The position numbers were made by a program, and so were the translations under genes. The notes under the pieces were generated by a model, which worked only from the letters and a program-made list of their open reading frames with translations, searched no databases and had not been told where the DNA came from. DNA of 64,000 nucleotides, taken from the NCBI GenBank assembly GCA_963693305.1, contig OY855915.1:14727840-14791839 (forward strand), given 5' to 3'. Shown in pieces: positions 46,430-58,454 of the stretch (position 1 is its first letter; the number at the start of each line of letters is the position of its first letter). This DNA comes from Meandrina meandrites (lineage: Eukaryota; Cnidaria; Anthozoa; Scleractinia; Meandrinidae).

Positions 46430-47221
46430 TTAGAGGTTTCTTATGTACCTCTGGTTCAACTCGGTGTTTTTTCTTCTAATGTTTAATGTCTTGTTGCTTT
46501 TACGTTCTCGGTGTTTATTGTTTACGATTTTGCGCTTTTCTTTCTCCCTCCCTTTTCCTGAACAGTCAGAAAATACACAGGGATAAGATTCACTCTTTTT
46601 ATTGTGTAAAGTTTTCATCATTTCTTCCACTTTTTTGATCTTGTCTGTCAGTTCGGTGGCTAAAGCTATTACATTCTCAGTGCGAGTTGGCCTTTCTGGA
46701 CGTGGCCTGTTCTTAACTACATCAGGATTGTTCGTTTTCTTCTCTCTGGTAGTGTTCGGTCTATGCTCAACTTTACTGAGCTTTATCTTGTTGCTTTCCA
46801 CGATTCTGTAGTGGTAGCGTGTGAGCGCTCCGATAAGTTTTTGTTCTGCTTCTCTCCGGATAAGCTTGATGTCACTTTTGAAGTCATCATCCGGCACTAT
46901 GTTCACTTTTACGTTGTAGTGCAGATCTTTTGGGCACGTTTTCTTTGTTCTGTGTGCTTCCAGTTTCTCTATGGAGGCTTTGGATTTTTCAACTTTCCTC
47001 CCCAGAGATGGGGCGCTGTAGCGATTGTTCAGGCGAAATCTTGTCTGAGGGATGTTTTCCTTGCTACCTTCTGTGTGGCGGCGCTTTCGGAGAGGCGACC
47101 GTTGGCCACTTTTAAATTTGCCATCTGATGCTAACAGCAATTCCTCGGACGGTTCTTGTCCGTTTTGGTGTGATGTAGATGGGCCTGACAAGAAGCCGTC
47201 TTCATTTAGTGTTTGGTTCAT
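46430..47221 (-). CDS. Penelope-like element N-terminal region, intact copy
   Basis: A 263-codon frame from MNQTLNEDGFLSGPSTSHQN to RYIRNL-stop. It is rich in Lys, Arg, Asn and Ser, with a middle stretch NIVPDDDFKSDIKLIRREAE and a C-terminal Arg/Lys-rich tail (RERKSNKTLNIRRKN), compatible with RNA binding. No GIY-YIG motif or zinc knuckle is seen. In the relatives of this element the segment is probably the N-terminus of one long RT protein. Only this leftmost copy is unbroken: the others lack one T near their equivalent of 47052. The ATG lies 16 nt downstream of the ribozyme cleavage site. Confidence 0.7.
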   Translation of the reverse strand: MNQTLNEDGFLSGPSTSHQNGQEPSEELLLASDGKFKSGQRSPLRKRRHTEGSKENIPQTRFRLNNRYSAPSLGRKVEKSKASIEKLEAHRTKKTCPKDLHYNVKVNIVPDDDFKSDIKLIRREAEQKLIGALTRYHYRIVESNKIKLSKVEHRPNTTREKKTNNPDVVKNRPRPERPTRTENVIALATELTDKIKKVEEMMKTLHNKKSESYPCVFSDCSGKGREKEKRKIVNNKHRERKSNKTLNIRRKNTELNQRYIRNL

Positions 47222-47231
47222 GTTCTATCTC

Positions 47232-47278
47232 AAACAAGACTGCAGTTTCGTTCTGTTAGCGGAACTCTTCAGTTGTTT
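47232..47278 (-). ncRNA. type I hammerhead ribozyme, variant copy
   Basis: Minus strand: stem I strand AAACAA, core CTGAAGA, stem II GTTC...GAAC (four pairs, larger loop because of a C/A mismatch), GAAA, a two-pair stem III (AC-TGCA-GT), C, then TTGTTT closing stem I. All core bases match the CUGANGA...GAAA...UH consensus. Cleavage is expected between 47238 and 47237. Confidence 0.88.
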
Positions 47279-47462
47279 CTATGTTGAGTGGCTTAGGAAT
47301 GGCAGTGATAACTGATAACATTCCGTGGCAGATGCATGCTTCCACTGCTTTTATATCTGTTGTTAGGATCGAAAATAAAGGCTCACCATTGGTTGTATGG
47401 ATTAGCCAATGCAAGACTTTGGCTTTCGATCCGAATGAAGTTGTGTTTCTTGTTAAGGTCAT
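47256..47462 (-). CDS. 68-codon frame in the monomer 3' region, variant
   Basis: MTLTRNTTSFGSKAKVLHWL to NIETTEEFR-stop. It lies between the RT stop and the ribozyme and partly overlaps the ribozyme. It differs from the other copies at several residues (TTDIKAVEACICHGM against TKDIKAVEACISHGM). No family recognised. It may be structural 3' UTR rather than protein-coding. Confidence 0.25.
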   Translation of the reverse strand: MTLTRNTTSFGSKAKVLHWLIHTTNGEPLFSILTTDIKAVEACICHGMLSVITAIPKPLNIETTEEFR

Positions 47463-47700
47463 TTTTCTGCTTTAAAGGCGTAAGAAACTTTTTTCTCAAG
47501 CTGAGAAAATGCTGAGGGGTAGTATAGTCGTCAGTCTAAATGACTTGCTAGTCCATTTCTTTGTTATTTCCCTCTTAAAACTATTGCAGACTGTTGAATG
47601 GTGCTCTAGCACGTAGCAGAACGGAGCACTGTCTAAAAATATCGCAATGATTTAAAAAATGATTGACAGGCCTAGCAGGAGTCCCGCTGTTCTTTGACCT

Positions 47701-48636
47701 TTAGAGTTTAGCTCTAACAAGTATGTCTTTCAGAGATTTTCCTCTCCTGTAGGAGATGAAAGGAGGGTCTCTGTATATTTCTCTAAGCAGAGGTTGGTCT
47801 TGGATTAAATGCCATTTGCTCATTAAAATGCTTTTAAGATTGGGCACTGATGGATTATATTGTGTGACAAAAGGCAATAATCTCTTTTGCAAATTTGGTT
47901 TCTGTTGTAGTGCCGACTTCCTGTTTTTAAATTCGACTTCTGCGAGGACTTTGTTGACCAGTTTCTCTGGATAGCCTCGAACACGCAAATTTGATCTGAA
48001 ATTTTTGATCTTTTCTTCAAAACTTGTTTTTGAAGAGTTTGTTCTCAGAAGCCTAAGTGCTTCACCTTTGATAAAACCTTTTTTCACACCTGGAGCGTGA
48101 CAGGAAGAGAAATGCGTGTATTGAAATTTCTCAGTCGGCTTGAAGTGTGTGCAGATATCAAAGATTGAATCTTTGTTAAATCTCTCGCCTTTGAAGAGAG
48201 TAGTGTCTAGGAAATTTATTTCCTTCTCTGATATTTCAGCCGTGAATTTAATGGTAGGATGGTGCCTGTTTGCTTCTGATATAAACTGATCTATTTCCTC
48301 TCTGTTTGTGTTCCACAATGAGAACACGTCATCTATGTATCTCTTCCACTCAATGGGTTTTATCTTGCTTTTACCGATAATTTGAGATTCTACTGCGGAC
48401 ATAAAAATGTTCGCGAAAGCAACTGCCATTTTTGTCCCCATTGCGGTACCATGGGTTTGGAGATAGTTCCTTCCGTTGAAATGGAAGGAGTTCTCCTGAA
48501 GTATAAGTCTAAGCATGTTGCGGAGTGAATTTGTAGGAATGGGAGTGTTGTTCTTATAGAAGTCTTCGTATGCTATGCATACAGTGTTTATCCCTTCCTC
48601 TTGGGGGATATTGGTGTACAGGCTGGTAACATCCAT
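47701..48636 (-). pseudogene. Penelope-like RT, C-terminal part, monomer 1
   Basis: A 311-codon frame. Motif A is MDVTSLYTNIP with catalytic D2; motif B is GTAMGTKMAVAFANIFM (63-79); motif C is YIDD (100-103); motif D is INFLDT (140-145). A thumb with THFSSCHAPGVKKGFIKGEA follows, and the protein ends RRGKSLKDILVRAKL-stop. In endonuclease-bearing Penelope elements a zinc motif and GIY-YIG domain follow this point; here there is a stop and about 230 nt without either. The in-frame leader NTILVS upstream of M1 shows that the real protein starts earlier, beyond a frameshift. Confidence 0.85.
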
Positions 48637-48641
48637 TGAAA

Positions 48642-49388
48642 CTAGAATTGTATTTTGTTGGACTTTGTCCTTTCTATAAAGTTAATGAAATCTGTGGTAT
48701 CTTTGAGGTACGATTTTTGCGCTTTGGCAATAGGCTGGAGGATGTGGTCTATAAATGATGATATACGTTCTGTCGGACCTTCACAGCCCGAAATTATTGG
48801 TCTTCCAGTTAGAGTCGGTTTGTGAATCTTTGTTAGTGTGTAATACACTGGTATGCGCGGTGGGTTAGGTGTTTGAGAAAGCCATTCTTTGGTCTTTGCG
48901 TCTATGTGATTTCCTAAATGGAGTTCATTAATTAAATCTTTGACCTTTTGTGAGGTCTCCTTCACCATTGGTGTTTCTAGGGGCATGTAGTTCTTTCTAT
49001 CATCAAGTTGAGTTTGGCCCTCTGTTATCTTATCTTGTTTGTTCATAATGACGGTTGTGGATCCTTTGTCTGCCTTTTTGATAACTATTTCTGTGTTAGA
49101 TTTCAAATCTTTCAGTGCTATACGTTCTTGGTAAGGCAGGTTATTTCGTGGCTTAGTAATCTCGATCTCAGCGAGTTGTACTTTAATTTCTTCTAAATAT
49201 GTTTCAAGTGCAACTGATGGTTGAACTGGAGGTTCCCAGTTCGATTTAACGTGGAAGGGGTGCTTTTCACCATCTTTGTTGTTAAAAATGTATCGGAGAC
49301 GCATTCGTCTGGCGAAATGTTTGAAGTCTCGAAGCAGTTGTTGCCTGACGCGATTCTTATCTGGAATCGGTGTTTGGATAAATTTCAT
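48642..49388 (-). pseudogene. Penelope-like RT, N-terminal part, monomer 1
   Basis: Same 248-codon frame as the leftmost copy, with KDGEKHPF in place of KDSEQHPF and ending NKIQF-stop. The frame break after ERTK is identical. Confidence 0.8.
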
Positions 49389-49436
49389 CAGACCCCTTGA
49401 TAGTAAATTTGTCTCGTGAGTTTAAATTTTGAAATT

Positions 49437-50227
49437 TTAGAGGTTTTTTATGTACCTCTGGTTCAACTCAGTGTTTTTTCTTCTAATGTTTAATGTCTTG
49501 TTGCTTTTACGTTCTCGGTGTTTATTGTTTACGATTTTGCGCTTTTCTTTCTCCCTCCCTTTTCCTGAACAGTCAGAAAATACACAGGGATAAGATTCAC
49601 TCTTTTTATAGTCTAAAGTTTTCATCATTTGTTTCAGTTTTTTGATCTTGTCTGTCAGTTCGGTGGCTAAAGCTATTACATTCTCAGTGCGAGTTGGCCT
49701 TTCTGGACGTGGCCTGTTCTTAACTACATCAGGATTGTTCGTTTTCTTCTCTCTGGTAGTGTTCGGTCTATGCTCAACTTTACTGAGCTTTATCTTGTTG
49801 CTTTCCACGATTCTGTAGTGGTAGCGTGTGAGCGCTCCGATAAGTTTTTGTTCTGCTTCTCTCCGGATAAGCTTGATGTCACTTTTGAAGTCATCATCCG
49901 GCACTATGTTCACTCTTACGTTGTAGCACAGATCTTTTGGGCACGTTTTCTTTGTTCTGTGTGCTTCCAGTTGCTCTATGGAGGCTTTGGATTTTTCAAC
50001 TTTCCTCCCCAGAGATGGGGCGCTGTAGCGATTGTTCAGGCGAAATCTTTTCTGGGGATGTTTCCCTTGCTACTATCTGTGTGGCGGCGCTTTCGGAGAG
50101 GCGACCGTTGGCCACTTTTAAATTTGCCATCTGATGCTAACAGCAATTCCTCGGACGGTTCTTGTCCGTTTTGGTGTGATGTAGATGGGCCTGACAAGAA
50201 GCCGTCTTCATTTAGTGTTTGGTTCAT
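49437..50227 (-). pseudogene. Penelope-like N-terminal region, monomer 1
   Basis: Starts MNQTLNEDGFLSGPSTS at 50227 and runs 63 codons to 50036, ending GNIPRKDFA-stop because one T is missing compared with the leftmost copy. The correct frame resumes and is open to 49437 (NIVPDDDFKSD to RYIKNL). It keeps KEKRKIV like the leftmost copy, where later monomers have KEKLKIV. Confidence 0.75.
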
Positions 50228-50237
50228 GTTCTATCTC

Positions 50238-50284
50238 AAACAAGACTGCAGTTTCGTTCCTTTAGCGGAACTCTTCAGTTGTTT
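50238..50284 (-). ncRNA. type I hammerhead ribozyme, monomer 1 leader
   Basis: Stem I AAACAA/TTGTTT, CTGAAGA, stem II GTTCC-GCTAAA-GGAAC (five pairs), GAAA, mini stem III AC-TGCA-GT, cleavage after C at 50244. The downstream product begins 16 nt before the ATG at 50227. Confidence 0.92.
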
Positions 50285-50468
50285 CTATGTTAAGTGTCTT
50301 AGGAATGGCAGTGATAACTGATAACATTCCGTGGGAGATGCAGGCTTCCACTGCTTTTATATCTTTTGTTAGGATCGAAAATAAAGGCTCACCATTGGTT
50401 GTATGGATTAGCCAATGCAAGACTTTGGCTTTCGATCCGAATGAAGTTGTGTTTCTTGTTAAGGTCAT
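50262..50468 (-). CDS. 68-codon frame in the 3' region of monomer 2
   Basis: MTLTRNTTSFGSKAKVLHWL to EEFR-stop. Identical copies lie at 53268-53474, 56274-56480, 59280-59486 and 62286-62492. Function unknown and coding status unproven. Confidence 0.25.
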   Translation of the reverse strand: MTLTRNTTSFGSKAKVLHWLIHTTNGEPLFSILTKDIKAVEACISHGMLSVITAIPKTLNIETTEEFR

Positions 50469-50706
50469 TTTTCTGCTTTAAAGGCGTAAGAAACTTTTTT
50501 CTCAAGCTGAGAAAATGCTGAGGGGTAGTATAGTCGTCAGTCTAAATGACTTGCTAGTCCATTTCTTTGTTATTTCCCTCTTAAAACTATTGCAGACTGT
50601 TGAATGGTGCTCTAGCACGTAGCAGAACGGAGCACTGTCTAAAAATATCGCAATGATTTAAAAAATGATTGACAGGCCTAGCAGGAGTCCCGCTGTTCTT
50701 TGACCT

Positions 50707-51642
50707 TTAGAGTTTAGCTCTAACAAGTATGTCTTTCAGAGATTTTCCTCTCCTGTAGGAGATGAAAGGAGGGTCTCTGTATATTTCTCTAAGCAGAGGT
50801 TGGTCTTGGATTAAATGCCATTTGCTCATTAAAATGCTTTTAAGATTGGGCACTGATGGATTATATTGTGTGACAAAAGGCAATAATCTCTTTTGCAAAT
50901 TTGGTTTCTGTTGTAGTGCCGACTTCCTGTTTTTAAATTCGACTTCTGCGAGGACTTTGTTGACCAGTTTCTCTGGATAGCCTCGAACACGCAAATTTGA
51001 TCTGAAATTTTTGATCTTTTCTTCAAAACTTGTTTTTGAAGAGTTTGTTCTCAGAAGCCTAAGTGCTTCACCTTTGATAAAACCTTTTTTCACACCTGGA
51101 GCGTGACAGGAAGAGAAATGCGTGTATTGAAATTTCTCAGTCGGCTTGAAGTGTGTGCAGATATCAAAGATTGAATCTTTGTTAAATCTCTCGCCTTTGA
51201 AGAGAGTAGTGTCTAGGAAATTTATTTCCTTCTCTGATATTTCAGCCGTGAATTTAATGGTAGGATGGTGCCTGTTTGCTTCTGATATAAACTGATCTAT
51301 TTCCTCTCTGTTTGTGTTCCACAATGAGAACACGTCATCTATGTATCTCTTCCACTCAATGGGTTTTATCTTGCTTTTACCGATAATTTGAGATTCTACT
51401 GCGGACATAAAAATGTTCGCGAAAGCAACTGCCATTTTTGTCCCCATTGCGGTACCATGGGTTTGGAGATAGTTCCTTCCGTTGAAATGGAAGGAGTTCT
51501 CCTGAAGTATAAGTCTAAGCATGTTGCGGAGTGAATTTGTAGGAATGGGAGTGTTGTTCTTATAGAAGTCTTCGTATGCTATGCATACAGTGTTTATCCC
51601 TTCCTCTTGGGGGATATTGGTGTACAGGCTGGTAACATCCAT
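50707..51642 (-). pseudogene. Penelope-like RT, C-terminal part, monomer 2
   Basis: The 311-residue product is identical to that at 47701-48636, with D2, GTAMG, YIDD and FLDT all present. Confidence 0.85.
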
Positions 51643-51647
51643 TGAAA

Positions 51648-52394
51648 CTAGAATGGTATTTTGTTGGACTTTGTCCTTTCTATAAAGTTAATGAAATCTG
51701 TGGTATCTTTGAGGTACGATTTTTGCGCTTTGGCAATAGGCTGGAGGATGTGGTCTATAAATGATGATATACGTTCTGTCGGACCTTCACAGCCCGAAAT
51801 TATTGGTCTTCCAGTTAGAGTCGGTTTGTGAATCTTTGTTAGTGTGTAATACACTGGTATGCGCGGTGGGTTAGGTGTTTGAGAAAGCCATTCTTTGGTC
51901 TTTGCGTCTATGTGATTTCCTAAATGGAGTTCATTAATTAAATCTTTGACCTTTTGTGAGGTCTCCTTCACCATTGGTGTTTCTAGGGGCATGTAGTTCT
52001 TTCTATCATCAAGTTGAGTTTGGCCCTCTGTTATCTTATCTTGTTTGTTCATAATGACGGTTGTGGATCCTTTGTCTGCCTTTTTGATAACTATTTCTGT
52101 GTTAGATTTCAAATCTTTCAGTGCTATACGTTCTTGGTAAGGCAGGTTATTTCGTGGCTTAGTAATCTCGATCTCAGCGAGTTGTACTTTAATTTCTTCT
52201 AAATATGTTTCAAGTGCAACTGATGGTTGAACTGGAGGTTCCCAGTTCGATTTAACGTGGAAGGGGTGCTTTTCACCATCTTTGTTGTTAAAAATGTATC
52301 GGAGACGCATTCGTCTGGCGAAATGTTTGAAGTCTCGAAGCAGTTGTTGCCTGACGCGATTCTTATCTGGAATCGGTGTTTGGATAAATTTCAT
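51648..52394 (-). pseudogene. Penelope-like RT, N-terminal part, monomer 2
   Basis: As monomer 1 but ending NKIPF-stop, a variant shared with the next two units. Confidence 0.8.
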
Positions 52395-52442
52395 CAGACC
52401 CCTTGATAGTAAATTTGTCTCGTGAGTTTAAATTTTGAAATT

Positions 52443-53233
52443 TTAGAGGTTTTTTATGTACCTCTGGTTCAACTCAGTGTTTTTTCTTCTAATGTTTAAT
52501 GTCTTGTTGCTTTTACGTTCTCGGTGTTTATTGTTTACGATTTTGAGCTTTTCTTTCTCCCTCCCTTTTCCTGAACAGTCAGAAAATACACAGGGATAAG
52601 ATTCACTCTTTTTATAGTCTAAAGTTTTCATCATTTGTTTCAGTTTTTTGATCTTGTCTGTCAGTTCGGTGGCTAAAGCTATTACATTCTCAGTGCGAGT
52701 TGGCCTTTCTGGACGTGGCCTGTTCTTAACTACATCAGGATTGTTCGTTTTCTTCTCTCTGGTAGTGTTCGGTCTATGCTCAACTTTACTGAGCTTTATC
52801 TTGTTGCTTTCCACGATTCTGTAGTGGTAGCGTGTGAGCGCTCCGATAAGTTTTTGTTCTGCTTCTCTCCGGATAAGCTTGATGTCACTTTTGAAGTCAT
52901 CATCCGGCACTATGTTCACTCTTACGTTGTAGCACAGATCTTTTGGGCACGTTTTCTTTGTTCTGTGTGCTTCCAGTTGCTCTATGGAGGCTTTGGATTT
53001 TTCAACTTTCCTCCCCAGAGATGGGGCGCTGTAGCGATTGTTCAGGCGAAATCTTTTCTGGGGATGTTTCCCTTGCTACTATCTGTGTGGCGGCGCTTTC
53101 GGAGAGGCGACCGTTGGCCACTTTTAAATTTGCCATCTGATGCTAACAGCAATTCCTCGGACGGTTCTTGTCCGTTTTGGTGTGATGTAGATGGGCCTGA
53201 CAAGAAGCCGTCTTCATTTAGTGTTTGGTTCAT
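52443..53233 (-). pseudogene. Penelope-like N-terminal region, monomer 2
   Basis: Frames 53233-53042 and 52919-52443, split by the one-T deletion. First unit with KEKLKIV. Confidence 0.75.
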
Positions 53234-53243
53234 GTTCTATCTC

Positions 53244-53290
53244 AAACAAGACTGCAGTTTCGTTCCTTTAGCGGAACTCTTCAGTTGTTT
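53244..53290 (-). ncRNA. type I hammerhead ribozyme, monomer 2 leader
   Basis: Sequence identical to 50238-50284. Cleavage expected after 53250. Confidence 0.92.
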
Positions 53291-53712
53291 CTATGTTAAG
53301 TGTCTTAGGAATGGCAGTGATAACTGATAACATTCCGTGGGAGATGCAGGCTTCCACTGCTTTTATATCTTTTGTTAGGATCGAAAATAAAGGCTCACCA
53401 TTGGTTGTATGGATTAGCCAATGCAAGACTTTGGCTTTCGATCCGAATGAAGTTGTGTTTCTTGTTAAGGTCATTTTTCTGCTTTAAAGGCGTAAGAAAC
53501 TTTTTTCTCAAGCTGAGAAAATGCTGAGGGGTAGTATAGTCGTCAGTCTAAATGACTTGCTAGTCCATTTCTTTGTTATTTCCCTCTTAAAACTATTGCA
53601 GACTGTTGAATGGTGCTCTAGCACGTAGCAGAACGGAGCACTGTCTAAAAATATCGCAATGATTTAAAAAATGATTGACAGGCCTAGCAGGAGTCCCGCT
53701 GTTCTTTGACCT

Positions 53713-54648
53713 TTAGAGTTTAGCTCTAACAAGTATGTCTTTCAGAGATTTTCCTCTCCTGTAGGAGATGAAAGGAGGGTCTCTGTATATTTCTCTAAGC
53801 AGAGGTTGGTCTTGGATTAAATGCCATTTGCTCATTAAAATGCTTTTAAGATTGGGCACTGATGGATTATATTGTGTGACAAAAGGCAATAATCTCTTTT
53901 GCAAATTTGGTTTCTGTTGTAGTGCCGACTTCCTGTTTTTAAATTCGACTTCTGCGAGGACTTTGTTGACCAGTTTCTCTGGATAGCCTCGAACACGCAA
54001 ATTTGATCTGAAATTTTTGATCTTTTCTTCAAAACTTGTTTTTGAAGAGTTTGTTCTCAGAAGCCTAAGTGCTTCACCTTTGATAAAACCTTTTTTCACA
54101 CCTGGAGCGTGACAGGAAGAGAAATGCGTGTATTGAAATTTCTCAGTCGGCTTGAAGTGTGTGCAGATATCAAAGATTGAATCTTTGTTAAATCTCTCGC
54201 CTTTGAAGAGAGTAGTGTCTAGGAAATTTATTTCCTTCTCTGATATTTCAGCCGTGAATTTAATGGTAGGATGGTGCCTGTTTGCTTCTGATATAAACTG
54301 ATCTATTTCCTCTCTGTTTGTGTTCCACAATGAGAACACGTCATCTATGTATCTCTTCCACTCAATGGGTTTTATCTTGCTTTTACCGATAATTTGAGAT
54401 TCTACTGCGGACATAAAAATGTTCGCGAAAGCAACTGCCATTTTTGTCCCCATTGCGGTACCATGGGTTTGGAGATAGTTCCTTCCGTTGAAATGGAAGG
54501 AGTTCTCCTGAAGTATAAGTCTAAGCATGTTGCGGAGTGAATTTGTAGGAATGGGAGTGTTGTTCTTATAGAAGTCTTCGTATGCTATGCATACAGTGTT
54601 TATCCCTTCCTCTTGGGGGATATTGGTGTACAGGCTGGTAACATCCAT
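53713..54648 (-). pseudogene. Penelope-like RT, C-terminal part, monomer 3
   Basis: The 311-residue product is identical to that of monomer 2. All catalytic residues are kept. Confidence 0.85.
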
Positions 54649-54653
54649 TGAAA

Positions 54654-55400
54654 CTAGAATGGTATTTTGTTGGACTTTGTCCTTTCTATAAAGTTAATGA
54701 AATCTGTGGTATCTTTGAGGTACGATTTTTGCGCTTTGGCAATAGGCTGGAGGATGTGGTCTATAAATGATGATATACGTTCTGTCGGACCTTCACAGCC
54801 CGAAATTATTGGTCTTCCAGTTAGAGTCGGTTTGTGAATCTTTGTTAGTGTGTAATACACTGGTATGCGCGGTGGGTTAGGTGTTTGAGAAAGCCATTCT
54901 TTGGTCTTTGCGTCTATGTGATTTCCTAAATGGAGTTCATTAATTAAATCTTTGACCTTTTGTGAGGTCTCCTTCACCATTGGTGTTTCTAGGGGCATGT
55001 AGTTCTTTCTATCATCAAGTTGAGTTTGGCCCTCTGTTATCTTATCTTGTTTGTTCATAATGACGGTTGTGGATCCTTTGTCTGCCTTTTTGATAACTAT
55101 TTCTGTGTTAGATTTCAAATCTTTCAGTGCTATACGTTCTTGGTAAGGCAGGTTATTTCGTGGCTTAGTAATCTCGATCTCAGCGAGTTGTACTTTAATT
55201 TCTTCTAAATATGTTTCAAGTGCAACTGATGGTTGAACTGGAGGTTCCCAGTTCGATTTAACGTGGAAGGGGTGCTTTTCACCATCTTTGTTGTTAAAAA
55301 TGTATCGGAGACGCATTCGTCTGGCGAAATGTTTGAAGTCTCGAAGCAGTTGTTGCCTGACGCGATTCTTATCTGGAATCGGTGTTTGGATAAATTTCAT
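54654..55400 (-). pseudogene. Penelope-like RT, N-terminal part, monomer 3
   Basis: Ends NKIPF-stop. Same ancestral frameshift. Confidence 0.8.
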
Positions 55401-55448
55401 CAGACCCCTTGATAGTAAATTTGTCTCGTGAGTTTAAATTTTGAAATT

Positions 55449-56239
55449 TTAGAGGTTTTTTATGTACCTCTGGTTCAACTCAGTGTTTTTTCTTCTAATG
55501 TTTAATGTCTTGTTGCTTTTACGTTCTCGGTGTTTATTGTTTACGATTTTGAGCTTTTCTTTCTCCCTCCCTTTTCCTGAACAGTCAGAAAATACACAGG
55601 GATAAGATTCACTCTTTTTATAGTCTAAAGTTTTCATCATTTGTTTCAGTTTTTTGATCTTGTCTGTCAGTTCGGTGGCTAAAGCTATTACATTCTCAGT
55701 GCGAGTTGGCCTTTCTGGACGTGGCCTGTTCTTAACTACATCAGGATTGTTCGTTTTCTTCTCTCTGGTAGTGTTCGGTCTATGCTCAACTTTACTGAGC
55801 TTTATCTTGTTGCTTTCCACGATTCTGTAGTGGTAGCGTGTGAGCGCTCCGATAAGTTTTTGTTCTGCTTCTCTCCGGATAAGCTTGATGTCACTTTTGA
55901 AGTCATCATCCGGCACTATGTTCACTCTTACGTTGTAGCACAGATCTTTTGGGCACGTTTTCTTTGTTCTGTGTGCTTCCAGTTGCTCTATGGAGGCTTT
56001 GGATTTTTCAACTTTCCTCCCCAGAGATGGGGCGCTGTAGCGATTGTTCAGGCGAAATCTTTTCTGGGGATGTTTCCCTTGCTACTATCTGTGTGGCGGC
56101 GCTTTCGGAGAGGCGACCGTTGGCCACTTTTAAATTTGCCATCTGATGCTAACAGCAATTCCTCGGACGGTTCTTGTCCGTTTTGGTGTGATGTAGATGG
56201 GCCTGACAAGAAGCCGTCTTCATTTAGTGTTTGGTTCAT
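55449..56239 (-). pseudogene. Penelope-like N-terminal region, monomer 3
   Basis: Frames 56239-56048 and 55925-55449, split by the shared deletion. Confidence 0.75.
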
Positions 56240-56249
56240 GTTCTATCTC

Positions 56250-56296
56250 AAACAAGACTGCAGTTTCGTTCCTTTAGCGGAACTCTTCAGTTGTTT
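56250..56296 (-). ncRNA. type I hammerhead ribozyme, monomer 3 leader
   Basis: Identical to 50238-50284. Cleavage expected after 56256. Confidence 0.92.
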
Positions 56297-56718
56297 CTAT
56301 GTTAAGTGTCTTAGGAATGGCAGTGATAACTGATAACATTCCGTGGGAGATGCAGGCTTCCACTGCTTTTATATCTTTTGTTAGGATCGAAAATAAAGGC
56401 TCACCATTGGTTGTATGGATTAGCCAATGCAAGACTTTGGCTTTCGATCCGAATGAAGTTGTGTTTCTTGTTAAGGTCATTTTTCTGCTTTAAAGGCGTA
56501 AGAAACTTTTTTCTCAAGCTGAGAAAATGCTGAGGGGTAGTATAGTCGTCAGTCTAAATGACTTGCTAGTCCATTTCTTTGTTATTTCCCTCTTAAAACT
56601 ATTGCAGACTGTTGAATGGTGCTCTAGCACGTAGCAGAACGGAGCACTGTCTAAAAATATCGCAATGATTTAAAAAATGATTGACAGGCCTAGCAGGAGT
56701 CCCGCTGTTCTTTGACCT

Positions 56719-57654
56719 TTAGAGTTTAGCTCTAACAAGTATGTCTTTCAGAGATTTTCCTCTCCTGTAGGAGATGAAAGGAGGGTCTCTGTATATTTCT
56801 CTAAGCAGAGGTTGGTCTTGGATTAAATGCCATTTGCTCATTAAAATGCTTTTAAGATTGGGCTCTGATGGATTATATTGTGTGACAAAAGGCAATAATC
56901 TCTTTTGCAAATTTGGTTTCTGTTGTAGTGCCGACTTCCTGTTTTTAAATTCGACTTCTGCGAGGACTTTGTTGACCAGTTTCTCTGGATAGCCTCGAAC
57001 ACGCAAATTTGATCTGAAATTTTTGATCTTTTCTTCAAAACTTGTTTTTGAAGAGTTTGTTCTCAGAAGCCTAAGTGCTTCACCTTTGATAAAACCTTTT
57101 TTCACACCTGGAGCGTGACAGGAAGAGAAATGCGTGTATTGAAATTTCTCAGTCGGCTTGAAGTGTGTGCAGATATCAAAGATTGAATCTTTGTTAAATC
57201 TCTCGCCTTTGAAGAGAGTAGTGTCTAGGAAATTTATTTCCTTCTCTGATATTTCAGCCGTGAATTTAATGGTAGGATGGTGCCTGTTTGCTTCTGATAT
57301 AAACTGATCTATTTCCTCTCTGTTTGTGTTCCACAATGAGAACACGTCATCTATGTATCTCTTCCACTCAATGGGTTTTATCTTGCTTTTACCGATAATT
57401 TGAGATTCTACTGCGGACATAAAAATGTTCGCGAAAGCAACTGCCATTTTTGTCCCCATTGCGGTACCATGGGTTTGGAGATAGTTCCTTCCGTTGAAAT
57501 GGAAGGAGTTCTCCTGAAGTATAAGTCTAAGCATGTTGCGGAGTGAATTTGTAGGAATGGGAGTGTTGTTCTTATAGAAGTCTTCGTATGCTATGCATAC
57601 AGTGTTTATCCCTTCCTCTTGGGGGATATTGGTGTACAGGCTGGTAACATCCAT
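56719..57654 (-). pseudogene. Penelope-like RT, C-terminal part, monomer 4
   Basis: One private change, NPSEPNLK instead of NPSVPNLK in the thumb. Catalytic motifs intact. Confidence 0.85.
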
Positions 57655-57659
57655 TGAAA

Positions 57660-58406
57660 CTAGAATGGTATTTTGTTGGACTTTGTCCTTTCTATAAAGT
57701 TAATGAAATCTGTGGTATCTTTGAGGTACGATTTTTGCGCTTTGGCAATAGGCTGGAGGATGTGGTCTATAAATGATGATATACGTTCTGTCGGACCTTC
57801 ACAGCCCGAAATTATTGGTCTTCCAGTTAGAGTCGGTTTGTGAATCTTTGTTAGTGTGTAATACACTGGTATGCGCGGTGGGTTAGGTGTTTGAGAAAGC
57901 CATTCTTTGGTCTTTGCGTCTATGTGATTTCCTAAATGGAGTTCATTAATTAAATCTTTGACCTTTTGTGAGGTCTCCTTCACCATTGGTGTTTCTAGGG
58001 GCATGTAGTTCTTTCTATCATCAAGTTGAGTTTGGCCCTCTGTTATCTTATCTTGTTTGTTCATAATGACGGTTGTGGATCCTTTGTCTGCCTTTTTGAT
58101 AACTATTTCTGTGTTAGATTTCAAATCTTTCAGTGCTATACGTTCTTGGTAAGGCAGGTTATTTCGTGGCTTAGTAATCTCGATCTCAGCGAGTTGTACT
58201 TTAATTTCTTCTAAATATGTTTCAAGTGCAACTGATGGTTGAACTGGAGGTTCCCAGTTCGATTTAACGTGGAAGGGGTGCTTTTCACCATCTTTGTTGT
58301 TAAAAATGTATCGGAGACGCATTCGTCTGGCGAAATGTTTGAAGTCTCGAAGCAGTTGTTGCCTGACGCGATTCTTATCTGGAATCGGTGTTTGGATAAA
58401 TTTCAT
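57660..58406 (-). pseudogene. Penelope-like RT, N-terminal part, monomer 4
   Basis: Ends NKIPF-stop. Same ancestral frameshift. Confidence 0.8.
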
Positions 58407-58454
58407 CAGACCCCTTGATAGTAAATTTGTCTCGTGAGTTTAAATTTTGAAATT

